Positions 1 through 6,537 of a stretch of DNA of 12,054 bases are shown here, piece by piece (within the stretch, counting starts at the first letter, position 1; each line of letters begins with the position of its first letter). The stretch comes from Terriglobia bacterium (GTDB lineage: Bacteria; Acidobacteriota; Terriglobia; UBA7540). The stretch is taken from assembly GCA_020072905.1 (NCBI GenBank), contig JAIQGB010000093.1, positions 1 to 12,054 on the forward strand, written 5' to 3'. The notes below the pieces were generated by a model that saw nothing but the letters and a program-made list of their open reading frames with translations, did not search any database and was not told the DNA's origin. The position numbers and the translations under genes are program-made.

Positions 1-2
1 CC

Positions 3-80
3 GCCCGCGCGGCCTGGCGAAGGATGCGTCGCCGGCCCACCTTGCTGATGGCGTTTTGGAAACAGGCCGAATTGTTCTAA
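3..80 (+). other. Possible C-terminal tail of an upstream coding region (partial)
   Basis: An open frame enters from the left edge and ends at TAA 78-80, 40 bases before the integrase start. It would encode about 25 residues rich in Arg, ending WKQAELF. It is too short to recognise and could be chance. If real, it would belong to the same integrated element as the integrase. Nothing else is seen in bases 1-87. Confidence 0.2.
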
Positions 81-87
81 CTGTCAC

Positions 88-116
88 TATATTATGTAAC
101 GCTCATTAGAGGAGGT
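88..116 (+). promoter_or_regulatory. Candidate -10 region and strong Shine-Dalgarno of the integrase gene
   Basis: Bases 88-95 hold overlapping TATATT/TATTAT hexamers in an AT-rich patch, a plausible -10; I see no good -35 at proper spacing. AGAGGAGGT at 108-116 is a near-perfect Shine-Dalgarno placed 4 bases before ATG 121. It fixes the start of the integrase at 121 even though the frame that starts there is soon broken. Confidence 0.4.
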
Positions 117-120
117 CATT

Positions 121-1216
121 ATGGTGTATCGGCGCGGGAAAAAAGAATCTACACGTACAGATTTCGGTTTGCAGGAAGGTTCATTCACGAATCGGCGAAA
201 ACCACGAACAAGACGTTGGCGCGAGAAGCAGAGCGGCAACGGCGGCGAGAGTGGGAGGAATCATGGAATCGTGTGCAGCGGCGCACCCTACCGCCGACTC
301 TTGACAAGGCAAGCAAGGAATATATGGAGTCACGAGTACATCGAGTCGCGGCTAGTACAGCCGGCATTGACACGCATGCTCTGAAGCACCTGCTCCCGGT
401 CTTTGGTGCGAAACTTCTATGTGACGTAAAAGCAGACGACTTAGCTTCGTACCAGGCTAAGCGCAAAAGGGAGGGGGCTCAGAGTCGAACAATCAACATG
501 GAGATTGGCTTGATACAGCGAATGCTCCGGAAATATCGACTCTGGGATTCTATTGCACCTGACGTTCACATGCTTTCCGAGCGCAAGGATATTGGCCGCG
601 CGTTGACTGCCGATGAGGAACAACGGCTGTTGGAAGCGACAGCGAAAACGGATTCAGCCTGTCACACTGCTATCGTGCTGGCCTTGAACACAGCCATGCG
701 GAAAGATGAAATCCGCCAACTGCGGTGGGCGCAGATTGACTGGCAACAACGCACTGTGACCGTGGGGAAGTCAAAGACATCGGCAGGGACAGGCCGGGTC
801 ATTCCATTGAACGCCTCAGCCCTTCACGGTCTGGCTGAGTGGGCGCGTCGTTTCCCAATGCAGAGCCGAAGCATTATGTCCTCCCTTCTGGTGAGAATCA
901 GAGGTACGACCCCTCCAAGCCCACAAAAGGCTGGCGCACCGCTTGGCGGTCTGCTCTGAAGCGTGCCGGGGTCAAGTGCAGATTTCATGATACGCGCGTG
1001 ACCTGTATTAGCCGCATGGCGGAAGGGCAGGCGAGTGATATGACGGTCATGGCCATTGCTGGTCACGTCTCATGTCGGATGCTCGAACATTATAGCCACA
1101 TTCGTATGGCCGCCAAACGTAGCGCCCTGGACGCCCTTGCAAAAGCCCCTGAAACAGCGGGTTGTAGTGTTGTTTCTGGGGTAGGTGTGCACCAAAACGT
1201 GCACCAAATCCAGTAG
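121..1216 (+). pseudogene. Tyrosine recombinase (phage/island integrase) with two frameshifts
   Basis: Site-specific recombinase that would integrate and excise the element ending here. Three frames join into one 365-residue protein if one base is restored at each of two places. The first is in the A6 run at 139-144, where MVYRRGKK continues as RIYTYRFRFAGRFIHESAKT in the frame of 216-959. The second is at TTTCCC 851-856, where LAEWARRF continues as PNAEPKHYV in the frame ending at 1216. The whole span plus two bases is exactly divisible by three. The rebuilt protein has an N-terminal arm-binding-like region, a SAM-like core-binding domain and a complete catalytic set: Arg in NTAMRKDEI, Lys in VGKSKTS, His and Arg in FHDTRVT, His in IAGHVS, and Tyr in LEHYSHI. 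Its C-terminus lies 36 bases from the 3' end of tRNA-Arg. Either it is a dead gene with two deletions, or the base runs were misread; the intact catalytic residues suggest recent damage or error. Confidence 0.9.
1187..1208 (+). repeat. Two direct repeats GTGCACCAAA, candidate integrase arm sites
   Basis: GTGCACCAAA occurs at 1187-1196 and again at 1199-1208, a 12-base period, within the last codons of the integrase (giving the VHQNVHQ tail). Short direct repeats beside the attachment site are what arm-type integrase binding sites look like, but the coding repeat alone could explain them. Confidence 0.35.
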
Positions 1217-1252
1217 GCCAAAACGCGGGGGGCTGTAAGTTACTGAAAGGAT

Positions 1253-1329
1253 TGGTACGCCCGGGGTGATTCGAACACCCGACCCCTTGCTTCGTAGGCA
1301 AGTGCTCTATCCAGCTGAGCTACGGGCGC
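1253..1329 (-). tRNA. tRNA-Arg(ACG)
   Basis: Read on the minus strand, a full 77-base cloverleaf is visible. The acceptor stem GCGCCCG pairs with CGGGCGT (a G-U at the end pair). The D arm is GCTC...GAGC. The anticodon stem CTTGC/GCAAG encloses the loop CTACGAA with anticodon ACG. The T arm is GGGTG-TTCGAAT-CACCC. The discriminator A and an encoded CCA end at 1253. ACG (read as ICG) decodes CGN arginine codons. The 3' end faces the integrase gene, the usual arrangement for integration into a tRNA 3' end; the gene itself is intact. Confidence 0.97.
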
Positions 1330-1471
1330 ACGTAAGAAATGGAAAGCGCTCCAGCAACCAGTCTGGCACGAGCGCCGCGGGCTGTCAACGGGACGAGGGC
1401 GGCTCGAGCCGGGTGGCAGGTGAAGCGACTTTCGGCGGCCTTTGCCGCGAGCCTCGGCGCCAGGCGCCGGG

Positions 1472-2065
1472 CTAATTGGCCTCCGTGGGCCCGTGATTGA
1501 CGCGGACGAGCGCGATTCGAGTCCCTCCGCCCCGGCTCTCGAGGGCCACAACCTTCTCCTGCCCGCTGCGCTTGATCTCGAAGACGGTCTTCCCTTCCGA
1601 GTCCTTCTCGACGAACCGGGTCACGTCTCCACCGAGGCGCTTTTTGTAGAAGTCGCGGACTTTCTCCGGCGGGTCTGGCGTTTCGAACTTCGCGACGATC
1701 AGCCGCAGGCCCGCCTCCCCTCCGAAGGAGAAACTGAGGTTCGCGGAATCCTGGTCCCTCAATCGCTCTGCGCCGGGATAGATGGGCAGTCCCAGACCGG
1801 ACTCGTTGACGTCCTGGCTGACTTGCATCGAGCCCACCGGCGTCTTGATGGAAACCTCCTTCCGTCCCGCATCCCTTTCTTGGACATTGACGCTGACGCC
1901 GTGGGCCAAAAAACGCAGTCCCACCCAGACTGTCGCCAGCGAAACGACGATGATGAGTGCGAGGAACAGGAGGGCAATCGTCAAGATGTGGCTTCCCGTG
2001 CGCGGTGGCGGCGGGCCCGCAGGGCCGCGCGGAGGCTGGGGAGGTTGCAGTGGGCTCGTACCCAT
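1472..2065 (-). CDS. Single-pass membrane protein with proline-rich N-terminus, function unknown
   Basis: A 197-residue protein. Residues 1-23 are rich in Pro and Gly (cytoplasmic tail). About 27-52 form one strong transmembrane helix (ILTIALLFLALIIVVSLATV). Residues 55-197 form a soluble alpha/beta domain facing outward. This domain has LPIYPGAERL (93-102) followed by ETPDPPEKVRDFYKKRLGG (128-146), a pattern I know from small uncharacterised domains of soil bacteria in which a helix follows a PxKVxxFY signature. The start at 2065 is supported by AGGAG five to ten bases upstream. A CGGCGCC/GGCGCCG inverted repeat (1455-1469) lies just past the stop and may act as a terminator stem, though it has no T tract. 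No function can be assigned. It is divergent from the aldo/keto reductase gene across a 188-base gap. Confidence 0.82.
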   Translation of the reverse strand: MGTSPLQPPQPPRGPAGPPPPRTGSHILTIALLFLALIIVVSLATVWVGLRFLAHGVSVNVQERDAGRKEVSIKTPVGSMQVSQDVNESGLGLPIYPGAERLRDQDSANLSFSFGGEAGLRLIVAKFETPDPPEKVRDFYKKRLGGDVTRFVEKDSEGKTVFEIKRSGQEKVVALESRGGGTRIALVRVNHGPTEAN

Positions 2066-2178
2066 AGGACACTCCTGTGGAGTTTCTGACCTTCACTTCA
2101 TTCTACGTCTGCGGCCCCCTTGCAGTTCCGAGAAAACGTGGCCGCCCTCTCAAGGCCAGCCCGCCGCCCACGCCACGC

Positions 2179-2208
2179 TTGAGGTAATTGAAGGCAGGAT
2201 GCTATCCT
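2179..2208 (+). promoter_or_regulatory. Candidate sigma-70 promoter for the aldo/keto reductase gene
   Basis: TTGAGG (2179-2184) and TATCCT (2203-2208) are separated by 18 bases, each matching the consensus at 4 of 6 positions. They lie about 45 bases before the start codon at 2254, in the divergent gap. Plausible only; other hexamer pairings are possible. Confidence 0.3.
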
Positions 2209-2253
2209 TTCATCTTGGGGCGAAATCCATCTGAACACGCGAAGGAGAGTCTG

Positions 2254-3240
2254 ATGCAGCTTCGCCAACTGGGTCACAGTCCACTCCAGGTATCGGCCCT
2301 CGGCCTCGGATGCATGGGGATGTCCGATTTCTATGCGCCCGCGAACGACGAAGAATCCACCGCACTCATCCACCGCGCGCTCGATTTGGGCGTGAACTTC
2401 CTCGACACCGCGGACATCTACGGAATCGGCCGAAACGAAGAGTTGGTGGGCCGCGCCCTCAAGGGCCGGCGCGACGGCGTTGTTCTGGCCACCAAGTTCG
2501 GCAACGTGCGCGGGCCGGACGGCAAGTTCCTCGACATCAACGGCCGGCCCGAGTACGTCCGCCAGGCCTGCGACGCGAGCCTGCGCCGCCTGAAGGTCGA
2601 GACCATTGACCTCTACTACCAGCATCGCGTGGACCGAACCGTTCCGATCGAGGAGACCGTGGGGGCGATGTCGCGCCTGATCGAAGAGGGCAAAGTCCGC
2701 TTCCTGGGCCTGTCGGAGGCCGCGCCCGCCACGATTCGCCGCGCGCACCGCACGCACCCCATCAGCGCGTTGCAGACGGAATACTCGCTCTGGAGCCGCG
2801 ACCCCGAGGATGAAATCATCCCGACCTGTCGGGAGCTCGGCATCAGCTTCGTCGCTTACAGCCCGCTGGGCCGCGGCTTCCTCAGCGGGAAGATCCAGAG
2901 CCTCGACGACCTGACTCCCGACGACTGGCGCCGCAACATGCCGCGCTTCCAGGGCGACAATTTCCGGAAGAACCTCGACTTGGTCCGCCACGTTCAGGAA
3001 GTCGCCGCGGCCAAACGATGCACGCCCTCGCAAGTGGCGCTGGCCTGGGTGTTGGCGCAGGGCGTAGACATGCTGCCGATCCCGGGAACCACCAGCCGCG
3101 CGCATCTCGAGGAGAATCTCGCCGCGCTCGACGTTGCGCTCACTCCGGAGGACCTGGCGCGCATCGACGAAATCGCGCCAAAAGGCGCTGCGGTCGGCGA
3201 GCGCTACCCGGAAATGGCGATGAAGGTCGTGAACGGTTGA
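2254..3240 (+). CDS. Aldo/keto reductase
   Basis: NAD(P)H-dependent oxidoreductase with a (beta/alpha)8 barrel that reduces aldehydes and ketones; the substrate cannot be told from sequence. The protein has 328 residues, normal for the family. The catalytic tetrad is visible as Asp51 and Tyr56 in GVNFLDTADIYG, Lys81 in LATKFG and His124 in LYYQHRVD. The C-terminal cofactor segment IPGTTSRAHLEENLAAL is typical of the YakC/AKR13-like group. ATG 2254 is chosen over an in-frame ATG at 2188 because AAGGAGA at 2242-2248 sits at the right distance and homology starts at MQLRQLGHSPLQVSALGLG. It reads toward sthA 111 bases downstream; the two could be co-transcribed but the gap and a palindrome between them leave that open. 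Confidence 0.95.
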   Translation: MQLRQLGHSPLQVSALGLGCMGMSDFYAPANDEESTALIHRALDLGVNFLDTADIYGIGRNEELVGRALKGRRDGVVLATKFGNVRGPDGKFLDINGRPEYVRQACDASLRRLKVETIDLYYQHRVDRTVPIEETVGAMSRLIEEGKVRFLGLSEAAPATIRRAHRTHPISALQTEYSLWSRDPEDEIIPTCRELGISFVAYSPLGRGFLSGKIQSLDDLTPDDWRRNMPRFQGDNFRKNLDLVRHVQEVAAAKRCTPSQVALAWVLAQGVDMLPIPGTTSRAHLEENLAALDVALTPEDLARIDEIAPKGAAVGERYPEMAMKVVNG

Positions 3241-3288
3241 CTTGCCTCGACCCCGAGGCGTCCAGTGACTTACTTGTGCAAGCCGCTT

Positions 3289-3300
3289 GCCCCCGGGGGC
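3289..3300 (+). terminator. GC palindrome between the reductase gene and sthA, weak terminator candidate
   Basis: GCCCCCGGGGGC is a perfect 12-base palindrome followed by TTCCTT. It has no loop of its own and only a poor T-rich tail, so it is a weak candidate for attenuation or termination. Confidence 0.22.
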
Positions 3301-3351
3301 TTCCTTGTTGGAGAATGTTTTCATTCGGACGATCCCTTTTGAGGCGAAGGT

Positions 3352-4758
3352 ATGCCAGGGTTTGACTTCGATCTGCTGGTGATCGGCTCCGGACCGGCCG
3401 GCCAGCGCGCCGCCATCCAGGCGGCCAAGTTGGGCAAGCGCGCGGCGATTGTCGAGCGCAAGACGGTCATCGGCGGGATCTGCATCAACAGCGGTACCAT
3501 TCCCAGCAAGACGCTGCGCGAAGCGGCTCTCTATCTCTCCGGCTACCGCCAGCGGGAGTTCTATGGCGAGTCGTACAAGGTCAAGCCGGACATCACCATG
3601 CAGGACCTGCTCTTCCGCACCGAGCACGTCATCCGGCACGAGCTGGATGTGACGCGGGACCAGCTCGGCCGCAACCGCGTAGAACTGATCAACGCCGAGG
3701 CCTCGTTCATCGACCCCCACACGCTGCGCCTGAACCTGCTCGGCCAGGGTGTCGAGCGGACCGCCGCCGCCGCCAACATCGTCATCGCCACGGGGACGAT
3801 TGCGACCCGCGATACCGCCATCCCCTTCGACGGCGAGACGATCTTCGTCAGCGACGACATCCTCAGCCTCAAGACCCTGCCGCGCACGCTTGCCGTGATC
3901 GGCGGCGGCGTGGTCGGCAGCGAGTACGCCAGCATCTTCACCGCGCTCGGCGTTCGCGTGACGCTGGTGGATCGCCAGCATCGTCTGCTGCCCTTCGTCG
4001 ACGAGGAAATCATTGAGGCGCTCACCTATCACCTCCGCGAAAACCGCATGACGCTCTGGCTGGGCGAAACCGTGAGCGGGATCGAGCGCGAGGAAAACGC
4101 CTCCGGCCCTCATGTGAAAATTCATCTCGCCAGCGGCAAGCAGATTGTTGCCGAGAAGGCGCTCTACAGCATCGGGCGCACCGGCGCGACGAAGAGCTTG
4201 AATCTGGAGGCCGCGGGCCTCCAGGCCGATGAGCGCGGCCGCCTGAAAGTGAACGAGCACTACCAGACCGCGGTGCCGCACGTCTACGCCGCCGGCGACG
4301 TGATCGGCTTTCCCAGCCTTGCCTCGACCTCCATGGAGCAGGGCCGCCTCGCCGCCTGCCACGCCTTCGGCGTCAAGGCGGAAAGCGCGCCGTCGCTCTT
4401 CCCCTACGGCATCTACACCATTCCCGAGATTTCCTACGTGGGCCGGAACGAAGAGGAATTGACCGAGCAGAACGTTCCCTACGAGGTGGGCAAAGCCCAC
4501 TACCGCGAGATCGCGCGCGGACAAATCATCGGGGACACCACCGGCATGCTCAAGCTCATCTTCAACCGCGAGACACGTGAACTGTTGGGCGTCCACATCA
4601 TGGGGGAGAACGCCAGCGAAATCGTCCACATCGGCCAGGCCGTGCTTACCTTCGGCGGCAAGATAGACTACTTCATCAACAACGTCTTCAACTATCCTAC
4701 CCTCGCCGAGTGCTACAAGACCGCCGCCTTCGACGGCGTCAACCGGCTGGGGGGATAG
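3352..4758 (+). CDS. sthA: Soluble pyridine nucleotide transhydrogenase (Si-specific)
   Basis: Cytosolic FAD flavoprotein that transfers hydride between NADPH and NAD+, balancing the two pools. It has 468 residues, the usual length. The FAD-binding GSGPAG is at 12-17, the NAD(P)-binding fold is IGGGVVGSEYA at 184-194, and the second FAD motif is YAAGDVIGF followed by STSMEQGR. The key difference from dihydrolipoamide dehydrogenase and glutathione reductase is at GGICINSGTIPSK. The first redox Cys position (Cys44) remains but the second is Thr49, so there is no disulfide centre, and the C-terminal His-Glu pair is replaced (FNYPTLAECYK). This is diagnostic of SthA rather than Lpd. The start at 3352 has AGGCGAAGG just upstream. 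The stop codon abuts a REP-like array. Confidence 0.95.
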   Translation: MPGFDFDLLVIGSGPAGQRAAIQAAKLGKRAAIVERKTVIGGICINSGTIPSKTLREAALYLSGYRQREFYGESYKVKPDITMQDLLFRTEHVIRHELDVTRDQLGRNRVELINAEASFIDPHTLRLNLLGQGVERTAAAANIVIATGTIATRDTAIPFDGETIFVSDDILSLKTLPRTLAVIGGGVVGSEYASIFTALGVRVTLVDRQHRLLPFVDEEIIEALTYHLRENRMTLWLGETVSGIEREENASGPHVKIHLASGKQIVAEKALYSIGRTGATKSLNLEAAGLQADERGRLKVNEHYQTAVPHVYAAGDVIGFPSLASTSMEQGRLAACHAFGVKAESAPSLFPYGIYTIPEISYVGRNEEELTEQNVPYEVGKAHYREIARGQIIGDTTGMLKLIFNRETRELLGVHIMGENASEIVHIGQAVLTFGGKIDYFINNVFNYPTLAECYKTAAFDGVNRLGG

Positions 4759-4946
4759 CTGTAGCGGCGGCGTGCTCCCCGCCAGGTGCGTTCTTGGTAG
4801 GGGAGGGCTTTGCCCTCCCGCGGGAGCTCGGAGGGCTCCCCTACCCGCCGCTCATAGAGCGGCGCTACAGCACGCTCCTCGATCATCTGAGGTTGGGGCG
4901 GTTCGCAAACCGCCCTGGGCATCCGTCAGCCCACGGACGCCCCTAC
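4759..4946. repeat. Array of REP-like GTAG hairpins (array A)
   Basis: Directly after the sthA stop lies a 188-base string of hairpins, each with GTAG at one foot. They are: GTAGGGGAG with an inner 8-bp stem GGGAGGGC/GCCCTCCC (4797-4819); its mirror ending CTCCCCTAC at 4844; GTAGCGCCGCTC...GAGCGGC on the minus strand (4868 back to about 4847); GGGCGGTT/AACCGCCC (4896-4915); and GTAGGGGCGTCCGT...ACGGATGCCC on the minus strand (4946 back to 4917, one mismatch). The outer ends of 4759-4870 are inverted CTGTAGCG/CGCTACAG. GTAG-foot hairpins in head-to-head pairs are the known form of REP/BIME elements mobilised by RAYT transposases; no such transposase is in the window. They may also stop transcription of sthA. 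Confidence 0.75.
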
Positions 4947-4951
4947 TGCGG

Positions 4952-4999
4952 ATTGATTTCTCCCCATCCCTGACCCGCCCGCCTGAGAAGGCCCGCACC
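4952..4999 (-). repeat. Second copy of the 48-bp leader found before the 118-aa gene
   Basis: This 48-base stretch matches 5423-5470 at about 41 of 48 positions without gaps, including ATTGATTTCTCC and CTGAGAAGGCCCGC. In the 5423 copy it is the 5' leader and ribosome site of the gene at 5068-5424, ending in the ATG. Here the ATG is lost (AATC instead of AATG) and the sequence runs into REP array A. It may be the leader of a lost fourth gene. Bases 5000-5067 hold nothing I can recognise. Confidence 0.65.
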
Positions 5000-5067
5000 A
5001 GCCAGCGCAGTCGCAGACATCACACGACAATCTCTGCGCCGGGCACGAGCCTGGCTGCAATGCAACT

Positions 5068-5424
5068 TCAAATGGCGCGTTTGATGTACGCGCTAATCTG
5101 TTTCAGGCTGTCGGGGAGAGGTGCGTCCGTCGGGATGAAAGGCAAACCAGCGGCAGAGAGCCGAATTCCGATGTCTGCAATACTTCGGAGGTCAGTCAAG
5201 TTTATTTCTCGGAGTACGTCGACCAGCTGATTGTGCAGTTGCTCCAGCAAGTTTCGGTCCTTGGTGGCCCAATGGAACTGGACGCCCATGCGGCCTATAT
5301 CCTCAGCCTGCCAAGGCATGATGCTTGTCCGAGGGACGCTAAACACAAGAAGGTAGCGTGTCTTCGTCATCACCACGACTTCCCCTTCACGCGTCTGAAC
5401 CCTCGTCAGAAAAGGCGTGTTCAT
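5068..5424 (-). CDS. Hypothetical protein, third gene of the island cassette
   Basis: A 118-residue protein that I do not recognise. It has a beta-rich N-terminal half (TREGEVVVMTKTRYLLVFSV, 11-30), a middle with WQAEDIGRMGVQFHW, and a helical C-terminal half (LLEQLHNQLVDVLREINL, 59-76). There is no signal peptide, membrane helix or clear catalytic motif. Reasons to think it is real: GAGGAG 7 bases before ATG 5424, a sensible hydrophobic pattern and the same strand as two neighbours, with only 65 bases to the gene before it. GC in sampled lines is about 48-62%, lower than the flanking core genes. By position it is probably co-expressed with the 115-aa and HEPN-like genes. Confidence 0.72.
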   Translation of the reverse strand: MNTPFLTRVQTREGEVVVMTKTRYLLVFSVPRTSIMPWQAEDIGRMGVQFHWATKDRNLLEQLHNQLVDVLREINLTDLRSIADIGIRLSAAGLPFIPTDAPLPDSLKQISAYIKRAI

Positions 5425-5470
5425 TGATTTCTCCTCATGCCTGCCGCGCCGGTCTGAGAAGGCCCGCGCC
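5423..5470 (-). repeat. 48-bp leader repeat with the ribosome site of the 118-aa gene
   Basis: The first copy of the repeat pair, partner of 4952-4999. On the minus strand it covers the intergenic leader and ends with GAGGAGAAATCAAT, joining the start codon at 5424. Conservation of the ribosome site and of CCTTCTCAG upstream suggests that the whole leader was duplicated. Confidence 0.65.
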
Positions 5471-5489
5471 GACCTCGGAATGCCATCAG

Positions 5490-5837
5490 TTATATCAGGC
5501 CCTTCCGCTTGGCCTCTGCAAACAAATCCTCAATTTCATTCCAATCAATCCCAGACAGAAGCCTCGGCTCGGCTGCGGGCCAGTTATCGAGACATCCGCC
5601 CGCCACTGCCCGCATTATCTTGACCTTAGCCGCAGCTTCCCAGTGTGCGTCTGTCGGTGCGTCGCCTGGTGTCGCGGATGCGGGCTTACGGACCATGCGC
5701 GGCACTGGCACGGCAATTTTGAATTCCTCTTGAACTCCGTTAACCTTGGCAGAGACGAGGTATGTCCACCCATCTTGGGTAGGCTCTCGCGTCCACTTGC
5801 CATCTTCAAACTGCTCAACCAATCTCCGAGGGTTCAT
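5490..5837 (-). CDS. Hypothetical protein, second gene of the island cassette
   Basis: A 115-residue protein of unknown family. Residues 12-46 look like a small beta sheet (DGWTYLVSAKVNGVQEEFKI, then AVPVPRM). Residues 48-63 are a Pro/Ala-rich linker. Residues 64-81 form a helix, and the C-terminus is an acidic amphipathic helix (DWNEIEDLFAEAKRKGLI). There is no membrane segment. The start ATG 5837 has only a weak ribosome site (CGAGGT), so translation may depend on the HEPN-like gene 76 bases upstream. No nucleotidyltransferase (MNT) motif is present, so it is not the usual HEPN partner. The role is unknown; its location suggests a partner or antidote of the HEPN-like protein. Confidence 0.72.
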   Translation of the reverse strand: MNPRRLVEQFEDGKWTREPTQDGWTYLVSAKVNGVQEEFKIAVPVPRMVRKPASATPGDAPTDAHWEAAAKVKIMRAVAGGCLDNWPAAEPRLLSGIDWNEIEDLFAEAKRKGLI

Positions 5838-5913
5838 ACTGTGACCTCGCGGGTTTTATCAAAAAGAATCGTCTGCTTTCGCGCGACTGTCAAGACAAGT
5901 GCTAGCCCACCCA

Positions 5914-6345
5914 CTACTCGAACTGGAACCCAGTCTCAGCAATCTCCGGGTCAAAAGTCTCAAGCCAATCTATGAGCAACCCGAGCATTAAGAATGCGGC
6001 GCGGCACGAAGGCTCCAAAACTTGGTTTGTTGCGGAGTAGCCTTGCTTCCAAAGGTCGTGAATCACTCTGTTGCGGCGACGGTTGAACTGGGTCAACTCC
6101 TCTACGAAATCAGCGTTGCTCTGCCCCTGGCTCCTTAGGTATGTGCCGTATGCACTAATCAAGTCCTCAAAACGCTCCCTTCCTGTGCGACTCAGAAACG
6201 CTCGCAGGAGTGACTCCACCAGGGCATGCGCCAGCAGGAAGCAAAGAACGTAATCAGCCCGGTCGTAGGCTCGCCGAGCCGCGCTCTCGTTTTCGGTGAC
6301 CACTACCCGGTCCACGATGTGCCCGTTGCTACTATTACCCGCCAT
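5914..6345 (-). CDS. HEPN-like alpha-helical protein, candidate RNase or toxin
   Basis: A 143-residue, almost wholly helical protein. Helix 1 spans about 21-54 (AARRAYDRADYVLCFLLAHA then LVESLLRAFL). Helix 2 is at about 56-73. Helix 3 ends in the motif NRRRNRVIHDLW, where Arg91-Asn92-x3-His96 fits the R-(N/D/H)-x3-H signature of HEPN domains (many of them metal-independent RNases in toxin, abortive infection and CRISPR effectors). The fourth helix is FLMLGLLIDWLETF (118-131). The size and the position of the motif fit stand-alone HEPN proteins. ATG 6345 has GAGGAGGG upstream. It is the first gene of the three-gene minus-strand cassette. The motif is short, so the family assignment is good but not certain; some HEPN proteins only bind RNA. 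Confidence 0.7.
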   Translation of the reverse strand: MAGNSSNGHIVDRVVVTENESAARRAYDRADYVLCFLLAHALVESLLRAFLSRTGRERFEDLISAYGTYLRSQGQSNADFVEELTQFNRRRNRVIHDLWKQGYSATNQVLEPSCRAAFLMLGLLIDWLETFDPEIAETGFQFE

Positions 6346-6425
6346 CTATCTTGCCCTCCTCAAATCTACTCAAGGCTGGGGTGGCAGAAATATCGCGTAT
6401 TTTGCTATGTTCGAGAATCCATCGC

Positions 6426-6537
6426 GGGCGGGGCAAGCCCCGCCCCTACTTATACGCCGGGATGCCGGTCGCGCGCGTGCGACGTAGCGGCGGCCTTGAG
6501 GTCGCCACCTTCGTGGCCGCCTGAAGGCGGCCTCTAC
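6426..6537. repeat. Array of REP-like GTAG hairpins (array B)
   Basis: Between the HEPN-like gene and gcdH. Minus-strand GTAGGGGCGGGGCTTGCCCC runs from 6449 back, with a perfect 9-bp stem (6426-6434 with 6437-6445). Plus-strand GTAGCGGCGGCC runs from 6484 with GGTCGCC (one wobble). Minus-strand GTAGAGGCCGCC...GGCGGCC runs 6537 back to 6515 with a perfect 7-bp stem. These are the same form as array A: GTAG foot, GC stem, alternating orientation. The last GTAG includes the TAG stop codon of gcdH. Confidence 0.72.
6446..6476 (-). repeat. Duplicated tail of gcdH (31-bp exact direct repeat)
   Basis: The 31 bases are identical to 6534-6564, the last nine codons and the stop of gcdH (RATGIPAYK*). 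The copies are 88 bases apart, both followed on the minus strand by a GTAG hairpin. This copy has no reading frame of its own; it is a scar of a local duplication. Confidence 0.88.

Noticed and set aside
1320..2096. Long overlapping frames on both strands around the single-pass membrane protein
   Set aside because: The frame 2065-1472 has a ribosome site, a TM helix and a folded-domain pattern; the others are Arg/Pro-rich shadows.
2098..4629. An 843-codon open frame on the minus strand
   Set aside because: It is antisense to the aldo/keto reductase and sthA genes, both of which have full family motifs; the translation is low-complexity and spans both genes, a shadow of high-GC codon use.
5068..5837. 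115- or 118-aa protein as an MNT antitoxin for the HEPN-like protein
   Set aside because: Neither has the GSxxxG...D-x-D nucleotidyltransferase motif.
5358..5975. A 205-codon plus-strand open frame across the island
   Set aside because: It is antisense to the 118- and 115-aa genes and crosses their intergenic regions; no ribosome site or recognisable domain.
4759..6537. Repeats considered as a CRISPR array
   Set aside because: The units are hairpins of different lengths with a GTAG foot in both orientations, without constant repeats and unique spacers, and no cas genes are present.
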